A stretch of DNA of 64,000 bases from Clostridium cellulovorans 743B (GTDB lineage: Bacteria; Bacillota; Clostridia; Clostridiales; Clostridiaceae): assembly GCF_000145275.1 (NCBI RefSeq), contig NC_014393.1, positions 1,798,001-1,862,000 of the forward strand, given 5' to 3'. The notes beneath the pieces were generated by a model, which was not told where the DNA came from, made no database searches, and was given only the letters and a program-made list of their open reading frames with translations. The translations under genes and the position numbers were made by a program. Shown here one piece after another: positions 1-7,847 of the stretch. The stretch's first letter is position 1. Each line of letters begins with the position of its first letter.

Positions 1-60
1 AGAAGAGATACAAAGGAACTTAAAGAGTTTTACCAATGCATGATAGGAGGTACCCTATGA
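1..60 (+). CDS. dnaG: 3' end of DNA primase (partial, inferred)
   Basis: An open frame enters from the left edge and ends with the residues CMIGGTL at a TGA at 58-60. The stop overlaps the ATG of rpoD (ATGA), the usual sign of translational coupling. Only about 19 residues are visible and they carry no primase motif. The call rests on the well-known dnaG-rpoD gene order in Firmicutes, so the identity is inference while the reading frame is seen directly. Confidence 0.55.
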   Translation, partial: RRDTKELKEFYQCMIGGTL

Positions 61-1148
61 AATTAAGCGAGAATAATGCTAATGTGAAAGATAAAGGAAC
101 AGTAATGACTATGGTTAAAAGCCTTATAGAGACAGGCAAGAAAACCGGATCATTAACGTACACAGAGATAATTGATGAACTAGAAAATATTGAGTTAAGC
201 CCAGAGCAAATTGAAAAAATATATGAAGTTCTTGAAAGCGTAGGTATTGAAGTTATCGGTGACATGAAAGATATAGAAGTAACCGAAGATGAATTTGATT
301 TATCAGTACCAGAAGGAATCGCTATTGATGACCCAGTAAGAATGTATTTAAAGGAGATAGGAAAGGTTCCACTATTATCTCCAGAGACAGAAATTGAATT
401 AGCTGAGAGAATAGAAGCAGGAGACCCTGCTGCAAAGAAAAAATTAGCAGAAGCAAACCTTAGACTTGTTGTATCTATCGCTAAGAGATACGTTGGAAGA
501 GGTATGTTGTTTTTAGATTTAATACAAGAAGGAAACTTAGGGCTTATAAAAGCTGTTGAGAAGTTTGACTATAGAAAGGGATTCAAGTTTAGTACTTATG
601 CTACTTGGTGGATTAGACAGGCAATTACAAGAGCCATAGCAGATCAAGCTAGAACTATAAGAATTCCAGTTCATATGGTGGAAACGATAAATAAATTACT
701 CAGAATAACAAGACAACTAGTTCAAGAATTAGGTCGTGATCCACTGCCAGAAGAACTAGCTGAAAAGATGGAAATGCCTGTAGATAAAGTTATTGAAATA
801 AGAAAGATTGCTCAGGAGCCAGTGTCTCTAGAAACACCAATAGGTGAAGAAGAAGACAGTCATTTAGGAGATTTTATACCAGATGATGACGCACCAGCTC
901 CAGCAGAAGCAGCAGCATTTACAATGCTTAAAGAGCAACTAATAAATGTTTTAGATACTTTAACTCCAAGAGAAGAGAAAGTTTTAAGACTTAGATTTGG
1001 TTTAGATGATGGAAGAGCTAGAACGCTTGAAGAAGTTGGAAGAGAATTTAACGTAACAAGAGAAAGAATACGTCAAATAGAAGCTAAAGCATTAAGAAAG
1101 CTTAGACATCCAAGCAGAAGTAAAAAGCTTAAGGATTACTTAGACTAA
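57..1148 (+). CDS. rpoD: RNA polymerase major sigma factor (sigma-70/SigA)
   Basis: Primary sigma factor that directs RNA polymerase to housekeeping promoters. All parts are visible: an acidic region 1.1, region 1.2 (DPVRMYLKEIG), region 2 (RLVVSIAKRYVGRG through the TWWIRQAI promoter-melting helix), region 3, and region 4 with the -35-reading helix (VTRERIRQIEAKALRKLR) and the C-terminal LKDYLD. At 363 aa it has the length usual for Firmicute SigA. I chose the ATG at 57 rather than the in-frame ATG at 36 because AGGAGG lies at 45-50 with ideal spacing and the start overlaps the upstream stop. An intrinsic terminator follows directly. Confidence 0.97.
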   Translation: MKLSENNANVKDKGTVMTMVKSLIETGKKTGSLTYTEIIDELENIELSPEQIEKIYEVLESVGIEVIGDMKDIEVTEDEFDLSVPEGIAIDDPVRMYLKEIGKVPLLSPETEIELAERIEAGDPAAKKKLAEANLRLVVSIAKRYVGRGMLFLDLIQEGNLGLIKAVEKFDYRKGFKFSTYATWWIRQAITRAIADQARTIRIPVHMVETINKLLRITRQLVQELGRDPLPEELAEKMEMPVDKVIEIRKIAQEPVSLETPIGEEEDSHLGDFIPDDDAPAPAEAAAFTMLKEQLINVLDTLTPREEKVLRLRFGLDDGRARTLEEVGREFNVTRERIRQIEAKALRKLRHPSRSKKLKDYLD

Positions 1149-1150
1149 CA

Positions 1151-1181
1151 AAAAGAGCACTTAATGTGCTCTTTATTTTTC
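1151..1181 (+). terminator. Intrinsic terminator after rpoD
   Basis: AAAGAGCAC and GTGCTCTTT form a 9-bp stem around a 4-5 nt loop, followed by TATTTTT. It ends the dnaG-rpoD transcript before the next gene, whose own AGGAGG lies 14 nt further on. Confidence 0.85.
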
Positions 1182-1207
1182 TATCTAAGGGAAAAGGAGG
1201 GGTATAC

Positions 1208-2098
1208 ATGTTTTGTTATAACAAAGAAAAGGGAATTGGCACTATTTATATTTTAGTATTAACTGTAGTTATGGTTGGGATATTGATTACCGTAGGGAAA
1301 ATTAGTGATGATTTCATTATGACAAATTATTTGTATATAGCAGCAGTAATAGTATTCATATATCAAGGCTACTATTTTGGGGTATCAACAAAGATGGAAT
1401 ATATACTAAGGGAAGAATATTTAGAGATTAAGCTTTTTGGGGGATTAAAAAAGGTAAAGATAAATTATAATAAAATAATAGAGATTAGAGCAGATAACAG
1501 TTTTATAAAAGGTATTCATTTATTGGGGGTTGGAAAAAGAAATTTCGCTTTTGGACGATTTTATATAAATAAAATTGGCACATGCAGAATGTTTGTGACC
1601 AATAATGAAAAAGCATTATACATAAAAACGCCAGATGTGATTTTTGGAATATCTCCAGAAAAGTTAGAGGATTTAAAGGCTAAACTTCTTGTGAAGATAA
1701 ATTCTGTGGAAACAATAGATTATACTCAAAGGAAGGCAATTCCTCTTCATAAGGACAAGTACTTTATAGTTCCCTTTTTAACAAATTCTCTTTTATTATT
1801 TATAAATTTTTCACTTCCTTTATACCTATACTATAGTGGTAAGTTAAAGGTAGAAAAAATGCCAGTAACGATTAATGAGCAGTTTTATCCTATTAAATGG
1901 GTAAGTACTCCGCAGTTTTTGCAATCTCAATTATTAAAGGGCGTATTTGCAATGCTCATATTCTTTTGTATATATTATGTATCACATATTTATGCTAAGT
2001 ATGATAAAAAGACATCATATTGGTATATGTATATCCCTTTAGTAATCACTGGTTCCTTATTGTTTTTTCAGATTATAATACTAAAGAATTTTAACTAG
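1208..2098 (+). CDS. PH-domain membrane protein, function unknown
   Basis: 296 aa. Two hydrophobic helices sit at the N-terminus (about residues 11-30 and 36-54) and two at the C-terminus (about 188-210 and 240-290). Between them is a soluble beta-rich domain of the bacterial PH type, with the stretch ALYIKTPDVIFGISPEKLEDL typical of such domains. The ATG at 1208 is preferred over the upstream in-frame start because AAGGAGG lies 7 nt before it. It is separated from rpoD by a terminator and followed after 9 nt by trmK, so it is probably co-transcribed with trmK. The PH assignment is from pattern and no specific role is known to me. Confidence 0.7.
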   Translation: MFCYNKEKGIGTIYILVLTVVMVGILITVGKISDDFIMTNYLYIAAVIVFIYQGYYFGVSTKMEYILREEYLEIKLFGGLKKVKINYNKIIEIRADNSFIKGIHLLGVGKRNFAFGRFYINKIGTCRMFVTNNEKALYIKTPDVIFGISPEKLEDLKAKLLVKINSVETIDYTQRKAIPLHKDKYFIVPFLTNSLLLFINFSLPLYLYYSGKLKVEKMPVTINEQFYPIKWVSTPQFLQSQLLKGVFAMLIFFCIYYVSHIYAKYDKKTSYWYMYIPLVITGSLLFFQIIILKNFN

Positions 2099-2107
2099 GA
2101 GGTACCT

Positions 2108-2803
2108 ATGGAGTTAAGTAAAAGGCTAAAGACTTTAGCTGAAATGGTTGACCCAGTTGATAGTGTTGCAGATATTGGAACAGATCATGGATATGTTCCA
2201 ATATATTTAATTAAAGCTGGCAGATGTAAAAGAGCAATAGCTAGTGATATAAATAAAGGACCTTTAGACAAGTCTAAAGAAAATATATTAAGAACAGGAC
2301 TACAGGATAAAGTTCAGTGTAGACTCGGCGGTGGTTTTCAGAAATTAAAGCCTAAGGAAGTTGATGTTGCTGTTATCGCTGGAATGGGTGGAAATCTTAT
2401 TCGAGATATTATAGAAGCTGATATGGAAGTTTTTAAAAATCTAAAATTTTGCATTGTTCAGCCTGTTCAAAATCCAGAAGTTTTAAGAAAATACATATAT
2501 GAGAAGGGATTTAGGGTTATTGAGGAGAAAATAGTATATGATGAAGGAAAATATTATCAAATATTAAAAATTTCCTACGACAATAATACTAGAGAACTTG
2601 AAGATATAGAGTATGAAATTGGTGAATTTATAATTAAGGATAAGAATAAAGATACTGTAGATTATATAAATTATAGACTTCAACAGTATATAAATATATC
2701 TAGCAAGATAAAAGATGATACAGAAGCTTCAAAAGAGCGAAAACGGGAAATAGAAGCGAAAATTATAAGGTTAAAGGAGGTGTTAGGTGATGAAAGTATA
2801 TGA
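2108..2803 (+). CDS. trmK: tRNA (adenine-22-N1)-methyltransferase TrmK
   Basis: SAM-dependent enzyme that makes m1A22 in bacterial tRNAs. The N-terminal Rossmann fold has the SAM-binding motif VADIGTDHGYVP (residues 20-31), then SDINKGPL (acidic loop) and VAVIAGMGGNLI (catalytic motif of the TrmK/YqfN family). A coiled-coil C-terminus rich in Lys/Glu follows, as in the family. 231 aa is the normal length. AGGAGG overlaps the stop of the upstream gene, and the 3' end overlaps the next gene by 14 nt. The trmK-nif3-like pair is a conserved Firmicute neighbourhood. Confidence 0.93.
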   Translation: MELSKRLKTLAEMVDPVDSVADIGTDHGYVPIYLIKAGRCKRAIASDINKGPLDKSKENILRTGLQDKVQCRLGGGFQKLKPKEVDVAVIAGMGGNLIRDIIEADMEVFKNLKFCIVQPVQNPEVLRKYIYEKGFRVIEEKIVYDEGKYYQILKISYDNNTRELEDIEYEIGEFIIKDKNKDTVDYINYRLQQYINISSKIKDDTEASKERKREIEAKIIRLKEVLGDESI

Positions 2804-3599
2804 ATTGGAGAAAGAATTTGAGGCAGTTGCCCCTACATATTTAAAAGAAGATTATGATAATGTAGGACTTATGATTGGTGATACAGAAGCAGAGATTGAA
2901 AATATTCTTGTAGCTTTAGACTGTACTAAAGAAGTTATAAGCGAGGCTAAGGAAATGAATTGTCAAATGATTTATAGCCATCATCCGTTATTATTTAGAA
3001 AGCCTAGTTCAATAACCACCAAAACACTTTTAGGGACTAAGATAATAGAACTAATAAAGAATGATATAGCTTTATATAGTGCTCATACAAATCTAGATTC
3101 CGTAGAGCAAGGAATAAACGATAGCTTAGTTAAGCTTCTTGGTTTTGAAAGCGGAATTGTTATGGATTTAAATAGAAAAGCAATGGCTAAAGGTTATGAA
3201 TGTGGTATTGGGAGACTTATAGAGTTAGAGACTCCTATAACCTTAAAAGAACTTTTGGAAAGAATAAATACTAATTTTAGTGATGCTCCAATTAGATATT
3301 CTGGAACTCTAGAAAAAGAAATAAAAGTTATCGCAGTGATAAACGGAAGTGGCATGGACTTTTTCCAGAGGGCAAAGGAGCTTGGAGCAGATGCAATTAT
3401 AACTGGAGACACCACTTATCATTTTGTAAGTGATTATACAGAAGAAGATATTGCTATTATAGATATGGAGCACTTTTACTCTGAATGGCAAGGGTTAAAG
3501 CTTGTTGCTAAAACCATTGAAGAAAAATTGAAGGATAAAAAAGTGAACATAATCATATCAGAGAAAAGTAAGAGCCCATATAAAATTTTTAAAACTTAA
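2790..3599 (+). CDS. Nif3-like dinuclear metal centre protein (YqfO family)
   Basis: Member of the Nif3/GTP cyclohydrolase I type 2-like family, hexamers with a two-metal site and no settled physiological function. Metal ligands are visible: H64-H65 in YSHHPLLF, H99 and D103 in SAHTNLDS, and H228/E232 near the C-terminus (EHFYSEWQG). It is the short form (269 aa) lacking the inserted CutA-like domain of some Gram-positive members. It overlaps trmK; AAAGGAGG at 2773-2780 can serve the ATG at 2790 or the GTG just before it. The pairing suggests translational coupling. Confidence 0.9.
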   Translation: MKVYELEKEFEAVAPTYLKEDYDNVGLMIGDTEAEIENILVALDCTKEVISEAKEMNCQMIYSHHPLLFRKPSSITTKTLLGTKIIELIKNDIALYSAHTNLDSVEQGINDSLVKLLGFESGIVMDLNRKAMAKGYECGIGRLIELETPITLKELLERINTNFSDAPIRYSGTLEKEIKVIAVINGSGMDFFQRAKELGADAIITGDTTYHFVSDYTEEDIAIIDMEHFYSEWQGLKLVAKTIEEKLKDKKVNIIISEKSKSPYKIFKT

Positions 3600-3682
3600 A
3601 AGATACTCGCCTTTAAATAAATTTTATTAAGTAAAATGCTGCATCGCAGTTACTTGTTGTAGGAAAGAGGAGGGGGATTCTT

Positions 3683-4225
3683 TTGGTAGTACTAGAACAG
3701 CTAAGTGAATTACAGAAAAACCTTGAAATCATAGAAGAGAATAATAAGATTATAAGGTCAGGTTCAAATATCTATATACTTAACAAAGCGAAGAGAGATT
3801 ATGAAAATTTTAAAGCACTATACGAGAAAAAAATAATTCATAAGGAAACACTCAAAGAAGAGGACATAGATAAGCTGCAAGTAGAGTTGTACTATAAAAA
3901 GGAGACCTTCCATTCTGTAAAACGGGTAATGAAGGAGAAAATCCAAAGGGCTAATGAGGAAATAGAGAAAGCTCAAGCAGAGGTAGCTCGATTAAAAAAA
4001 GAAATTCCAGAAAAATATTTAATAATATTTTTTGGAATTCTAGAAACACAGACGAGCCCAATTTCAACTATAAAAAATTCTCGCTGTAGTGCATGTAAGC
4101 ACAAAATAGAAGATAATGAAATATATAACATCAATAATAATGATGAAATAGTTTTTTGTCCAAGCTGTGGAAGAATATTGAGCCATAGCCACAAAAAAGA
4201 CGATAAAAAGTGTATTGCAAAATAA
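3683..4225 (+). CDS. Coiled-coil C4-type zinc-ribbon protein
   Basis: 180 aa. Residues 1-125 are a long Lys/Glu-rich coiled coil. The C-terminus holds a four-cysteine zinc ribbon, CSACKHK then CPSCGRIL about 27 residues later. This is the layout of the zf-RING_7/DUF164 family, whose members sit beside nif3-like genes in many bacteria and are proposed to bind nucleic acid. It starts at a TTG (3683), supported by AGGAGGGGG 6 nt upstream. The promoter of rnpB lies inside its 3' end. Confidence 0.8.
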   Translation: MVVLEQLSELQKNLEIIEENNKIIRSGSNIYILNKAKRDYENFKALYEKKIIHKETLKEEDIDKLQVELYYKKETFHSVKRVMKEKIQRANEEIEKAQAEVARLKKEIPEKYLIIFFGILETQTSPISTIKNSRCSACKHKIEDNEIYNINNNDEIVFCPSCGRILSHSHKKDDKKCIAK

Positions 4226-4243
4226 AAGCTTCTATGATAGTAT
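4215..4243 (+). promoter_or_regulatory. Promoter of rnpB
   Basis: TTGCAA at 4215-4220 and TAGTAT at 4238-4243 are separated by 17 nt. This puts transcription start near 4250, where the P1 helix of RNase P RNA begins. The promoter overlaps the end of the zinc-ribbon gene. Confidence 0.65.
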
Positions 4244-4249
4244 AGACAT

Positions 4250-4603
4250 TGCGAGTAAGCCAGACAATCGCTGCTGATTTTTAGTCAGGAGAGGAAAGTC
4301 CGAGCTTCATAGGGCAGGGTGCTGGGTAACTCCCAGTGGAGGCGACTCTAAGGAAAGTGCAACAGAGAGATACCGCCTTATTGAATTTATTTAATAAGGT
4401 AAGGGTGGAAAGGTGAGGTAAGAGCTCACCAGCGCATTGGTGACTTTGCGGCTATGTAAACCCCACTTGAAGCAAGACCAAATGGAGGCATATGGGGCTG
4501 CCCGTCCCGTCTCAGGTAGCGTCGCTTGAGTCTATTGGTAACAATAGGCCTAGATAGATGATTGTCAAATACAGAACTCGGCTTATAGGTTTGCTCGTCC
4601 ATT
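4250..4603 (+). ncRNA. rnpB: RNase P RNA, bacterial type A-like
   Basis: Catalytic RNA that matures tRNA 5' ends. The universally conserved core GAGGAAAGTCCGAGCTTC lies near 4290 and its partner ACAGAACTCGGCTTATAG near 4571-4588. The outermost helix P1 is visible: GCGAGTAAGCC at 4251-4261 pairs over 11 positions (with G-U wobbles) with GGTTTGCTCGT at 4588-4598. Internal landmarks such as GGTAAGGGTGGAAAGGTG and CCCCACTTGAAGCAAGACC match the family. About 354 nt. The protein ORF on the opposite strand here is a shadow. Confidence 0.95.
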
Positions 4604-4604
4604 A

Positions 4605-4640
4605 AAAACACTAGGTTTGTAACTTAGTGTTTTCTATTTT
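4605..4640 (+). terminator. Intrinsic terminator of rnpB
   Basis: AAAACACTA at 4605-4613 pairs with TAGTGTTTT at 4625-4633, followed by CTATTTT. It starts 2 nt after the RNA's 3' end. Confidence 0.85.
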
Positions 4641-4839
4641 GCCATTCTCTTGCCATTCTGTTCATTTAGTAAGTTAGAAATTTTCTGAGTTGCTTTCTCT
4701 TGCATCTTCCTATTTCAGTGACTACATATGTTTAAAGTTGTATTTATATCTTTAAGACCAAGTCTAGTTTGTATTGTTTTGAAATCAGTATCTTGGGATA
4801 TTAGGAAATTTGCATTAGTATGCGCCTAAGATCATGGAA
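4634..4839 (-). pseudogene. Remnant of a phage-type tyrosine recombinase (integrase C-terminus)
   Basis: Read on the minus strand this stretch gives the HxxR box as HDLR (4836-4825). After a one-base frameshift it continues HTNANFLISQDTDFKTIQ, then RLGLKDINTTLNICSH, an in-frame TGA, and a tail ending KRMAK at 4634. This matches the end of phage/ICE integrases (HDLRHT ... LISQGxDxKTIxxRLGH pattern). At least one frameshift and one internal stop show it is dead, and nothing upstream of HDLR is intact. It abuts the rnpB terminator, so rnpB's 3' side may once have hosted an integrated element. Confidence 0.7.
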
Positions 4840-4916
4840 TCATAAAAATATATTAAGAATATGTTTGGTGCCAATTCTTCTATATGTATCTTTTTACTTT
4901 ATGGCAAATGTCATAA

Positions 4917-5003
4917 GAAACCCTTAGAAACTCTAGGCACTATATTAATTGGACTAATACTGATTACATAGTTGAAAAAATAAAGAGGCTTATAGATGAA
5001 TAA
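4917..5003 (+). other. Short orphan reading-frame remnant
   Basis: An open frame without a start codon encodes a 28-residue tail containing HYINWTNTDYIVEKIKRL and ends LIDE at a TAA. Its composition looks like real protein, an amphipathic C-terminal helix, but I cannot name the family. It is followed after 9 nt by the hairpin at 5013-5064. Together with the integrase remnant it suggests a deleted mobile segment between rnpB and fbp. Confidence 0.35.
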
Positions 5004-5012
5004 AACTATCTA

Positions 5013-5064
5013 CAAAATAAAAATTCACTTATAGGAAAATTTCTATCAGTGAATTTTTATTTCG
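5013..5064. repeat. Long hairpin, copy 1 of a two-copy family
   Basis: CAAAATAAAAATTCACT at 5013-5029 pairs with the complementary arm at 5048-5064 (16 of 17), with ATAGGAAAATT in the loop. A second copy with the same arms and loop lies at 45096-45147. It could act as a bidirectional terminator (the minus-strand gene fbp ends 140 nt further on). Confidence 0.7.
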
Positions 5065-5201
5065 AAACAATTTATAAAAAATACAGCATATAAGTTATCT
5101 TATTTGTAACAAGAGTGTTTTTTCAGTATTCTTACAATTTATATTTTGTGAGAATGTATATAGATATCAGATGAATTATATTGGAACTCATGATAAATAA
5201 C

Positions 5202-7199
5202 CTAAATACTATTCTTTTCTTTTATTAATCCAGTTCTGTATGCTATTAGTAACATTTTAAGATTCTTTATCTGTTCTTGCAGTATAGCACCTACATCAGT
5301 GTCAGCAACCTTTTTTCTGACCATTGAATGTTCTAGTATTACTGTTGATGACAGGATATCCGTTTCTTCTTTAATAGCTTTTTCTGTTGATTGAAAAGGT
5401 TCGTGTGATACAAGCTGAAGTCCAAAGGAATTATATATTAATGTATAACCAGCAATACCGGTTTTACCTTGATATGCTTTAGAGAAGCCTCCATCTATTA
5501 CTAAAAGTTTCCCTTTTGCTTTTATTGGGCTTTCACCTTTCTTTTTTTCAACAGGGACATGTCCATTTACAATATGTGATTCATTAGGATCTAAGCCAAA
5601 TTCGGAAAAAATGTTATCATAAACTTCTTCTTTATCTCTAAAGTTGTAGTAAGGGTCTTTCTTTTCAATATGCGTTTTTTTATCATCTATGAAGTATCTT
5701 TCGAAGGTAGTCATCTTTTCTTTTCCGAATAGAGGAGAATAAGGACCTGTCCAGAGATACCACATTATATCTGTACCAAATAGTTTAGCAGCAGGATTGT
5801 CCTCGTGGAAATAACCTTCGCGAGCAAGTATTTCCAATCTATCTAAAAGAGATTTTCCGTTGTATTCTTTATCTCTTAATCTTACTTTCTTAAATGTTCC
5901 ATTCTCGTTCATTGGTATGCAGCCATGATATAAAAGGTTTGAGTTGTATTTTAAATAAATACTTCCATTGGCGAATAAAAATCTTACATGTTTGTTTAGT
6001 TTATCACTATTCATAAAAGAAGATCTTAATTTTTCTACCAGTTCTTGCTCTTCTTTTAGGAGTTTGTAAGGATCTTTAGGATCAATGGTTGGAAAATAAG
6101 TATCATTTAACTTATAGGTTTTCCCATCAAGTTCAATAGTACCTGCTTCAAAGTTTATTTTATTTAATAGAAGTCTGTCGTCCATATTAAAGCCAGGTCT
6201 ACGATTAATTATTTCTCCTTCAAGCTTAAATTGAATAATAGCTATTGCCTTATGCATTTTAGCAATTAATTCTATTTCTGTTACGCTGTAATTTTTTTCT
6301 GCATCAAACTTTGGAAAGAAACCTGTGCAAGGATCTTCTTTATAAAAATCTAATGCAAAGGTTGCAAGAGGAAGTAGATTTATACCGTAGCCGTCCTCAA
6401 TTGTATCAAGATTTGAATAGCGAGCAGAAATTCTTATAACATTTGCAATACATGCTTTTGAACCTGCACAAGCACCCATCCATAAAACATCATGATTACC
6501 CCATTGAATATCTACTGAGTGATAATTTTTAAGGGTATCAAGGATTATTTCAGCTCCTGGACCTCTATCAAAAATGTCACCAATTATATGAAGTCTATCT
6601 ATTACAAGTCTTTGTATAAGGTTTGATAGTGCCATAATAAATTCTCTTGCTCTATCTATAGCTACAATTGTTTTAACTATTTCTCCATAATACCCGTGCT
6701 TGTCTAAGCTTTCTGGATATTCGTGAAGAAGTTCTTCTATTATATAGGCAAAATCTTTTGGTAGGGCTTTTCTTACCTTTGACCTTGTATATTTTGATGA
6801 TACATGTCTACAAATTTCTATGAGTCTATATAAGGTGATAGTATACCAATCATTGATATTTTCTTCCTCTTTTAATACTATATCTAGTTTTTGTTCGGGA
6901 TAATATATTAGGGTGGCTAGGCTCTTCTTTTCATTTTGTCTTAAGGTGTTTCCAAAGATATCTTCTATTTTTCTTTTTATTACCCCTGATGCATTTTTTA
7001 GCACATGGTTGAATTGTTCGTATTCTCCATGGATGTCAGTTAGAAAATGTTCAGTACCTTTTGGTAGATTTAAAATGGACTGAAGATTAATAAATTCTGT
7101 ACATACTGAATTAATGGTAGAATATTCCTTAGATAATAAATTTAAGTATCTTAAATCTTTTTCAACATCCAGTTCATTTAGTTCTTTATGTATTGACAT
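5202..7199 (-). CDS. fbp: Fructose-1,6-bisphosphatase, class III
   Basis: Gluconeogenic phosphatase converting fructose-1,6-bisphosphate to fructose-6-phosphate, of the large Firmicute-specific class III. It carries calcineurin-like metallophosphatase motifs: LTDIHGEYEQF, GDIFDRGPG, WGNHDVLWMGA, and near the C-terminus VNGHVPV and LLVIDGGFSKAYQ. About 665 aa fits the class. I place the start at the ATG at 7199 (MSIHKEL) because GGGGTG lies 7 nt upstream; starts at 7205 or 7208 are also in frame. It is monocistronic, with a remnant-filled gap downstream. Confidence 0.95.
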   Translation of the reverse strand: MSIHKELNELDVEKDLRYLNLLSKEYSTINSVCTEFINLQSILNLPKGTEHFLTDIHGEYEQFNHVLKNASGVIKRKIEDIFGNTLRQNEKKSLATLIYYPEQKLDIVLKEEENINDWYTITLYRLIEICRHVSSKYTRSKVRKALPKDFAYIIEELLHEYPESLDKHGYYGEIVKTIVAIDRAREFIMALSNLIQRLVIDRLHIIGDIFDRGPGAEIILDTLKNYHSVDIQWGNHDVLWMGACAGSKACIANVIRISARYSNLDTIEDGYGINLLPLATFALDFYKEDPCTGFFPKFDAEKNYSVTEIELIAKMHKAIAIIQFKLEGEIINRRPGFNMDDRLLLNKINFEAGTIELDGKTYKLNDTYFPTIDPKDPYKLLKEEQELVEKLRSSFMNSDKLNKHVRFLFANGSIYLKYNSNLLYHGCIPMNENGTFKKVRLRDKEYNGKSLLDRLEILAREGYFHEDNPAAKLFGTDIMWYLWTGPYSPLFGKEKMTTFERYFIDDKKTHIEKKDPYYNFRDKEEVYDNIFSEFGLDPNESHIVNGHVPVEKKKGESPIKAKGKLLVIDGGFSKAYQGKTGIAGYTLIYNSFGLQLVSHEPFQSTEKAIKEETDILSSTVILEHSMVRKKVADTDVGAILQEQIKNLKMLLIAYRTGLIKEKNSI

Positions 7200-7847
7200 G
7201 AACATCACCCCGCAAAATATATTAGCAACATCTGTTTAAAAAGAACAGTTAATTTAACCAGAACTTTTTACAGATATACAATCATGGACTTAATCTATTT
7301 TATATAAGTACTTTATCATAAACTTGTATACATGGCAATGCTTACTTTTGTCAGGTCCTAGTGCTACTAGTTTTTAGATTAAAGCCTAAATATATTTAAA
7401 AATATTAAAGAGCCGTCATTTTATTTGCTTTTTTCATTTATCATCTAGAAGAGATTTTAATTTATATATATGTAGCCAAATGAAAACTTGTATACAAGAG
7501 AGGGGTTCATTTAGGTCTCCAGTTTGGTTTTAAAGAAATATTATCATATATTCAAAAGATAGCTTTATGTATGGATATTTTTCCTAATTATTTTAAGAAC
7601 ATTCCTTTTTAATCTTATGCTTTGAATGTTAAGTCTAGAGAAATTAAGTATAAAATCACGAATAATCGCAATGGTGTTATTGTTAAACGATTTAGCACAA
7701 TATTTACCTATCAGATAATATTTGACTTATATTTTGATAGTGTTATACTAAATAATATTTCAATAAGAAACAAATACAATATATTTCAAATATATAGGCT
7801 TAATACAAAAACATTGTAATTGTCTATAATGTAAAGGAAGATTGAAT
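7200..7847. other. Intergenic region between divergent fbp and kup
   Basis: About 650 nt of AT-rich sequence separates the divergent starts of fbp and kup. It contains TATAAT at 7825-7830 shortly before kup but no convincing -35 partner. The weak 65-residue frame at 7622-7819 has no ribosome-binding site and low-complexity content, and I do not call it a gene. I looked for a ydaO-type c-di-AMP riboswitch ahead of the potassium transporter and saw none. Confidence 0.5.

Noticed and set aside
4426..4611. 61-codon frame on the minus strand
   Set aside because: It lies wholly within RNase P RNA, whose conserved cores and P1 helix are clear.
7622..7819. 65-codon frame upstream of kup
   Set aside because: TTG start without ribosome-binding site, low-complexity AT-rich content, no family resemblance.
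7500..7847. Possible ydaO (c-di-AMP) riboswitch before the potassium transporter kup
   Set aside because: Expected from biology, but none of the conserved blocks of that class can be found here.
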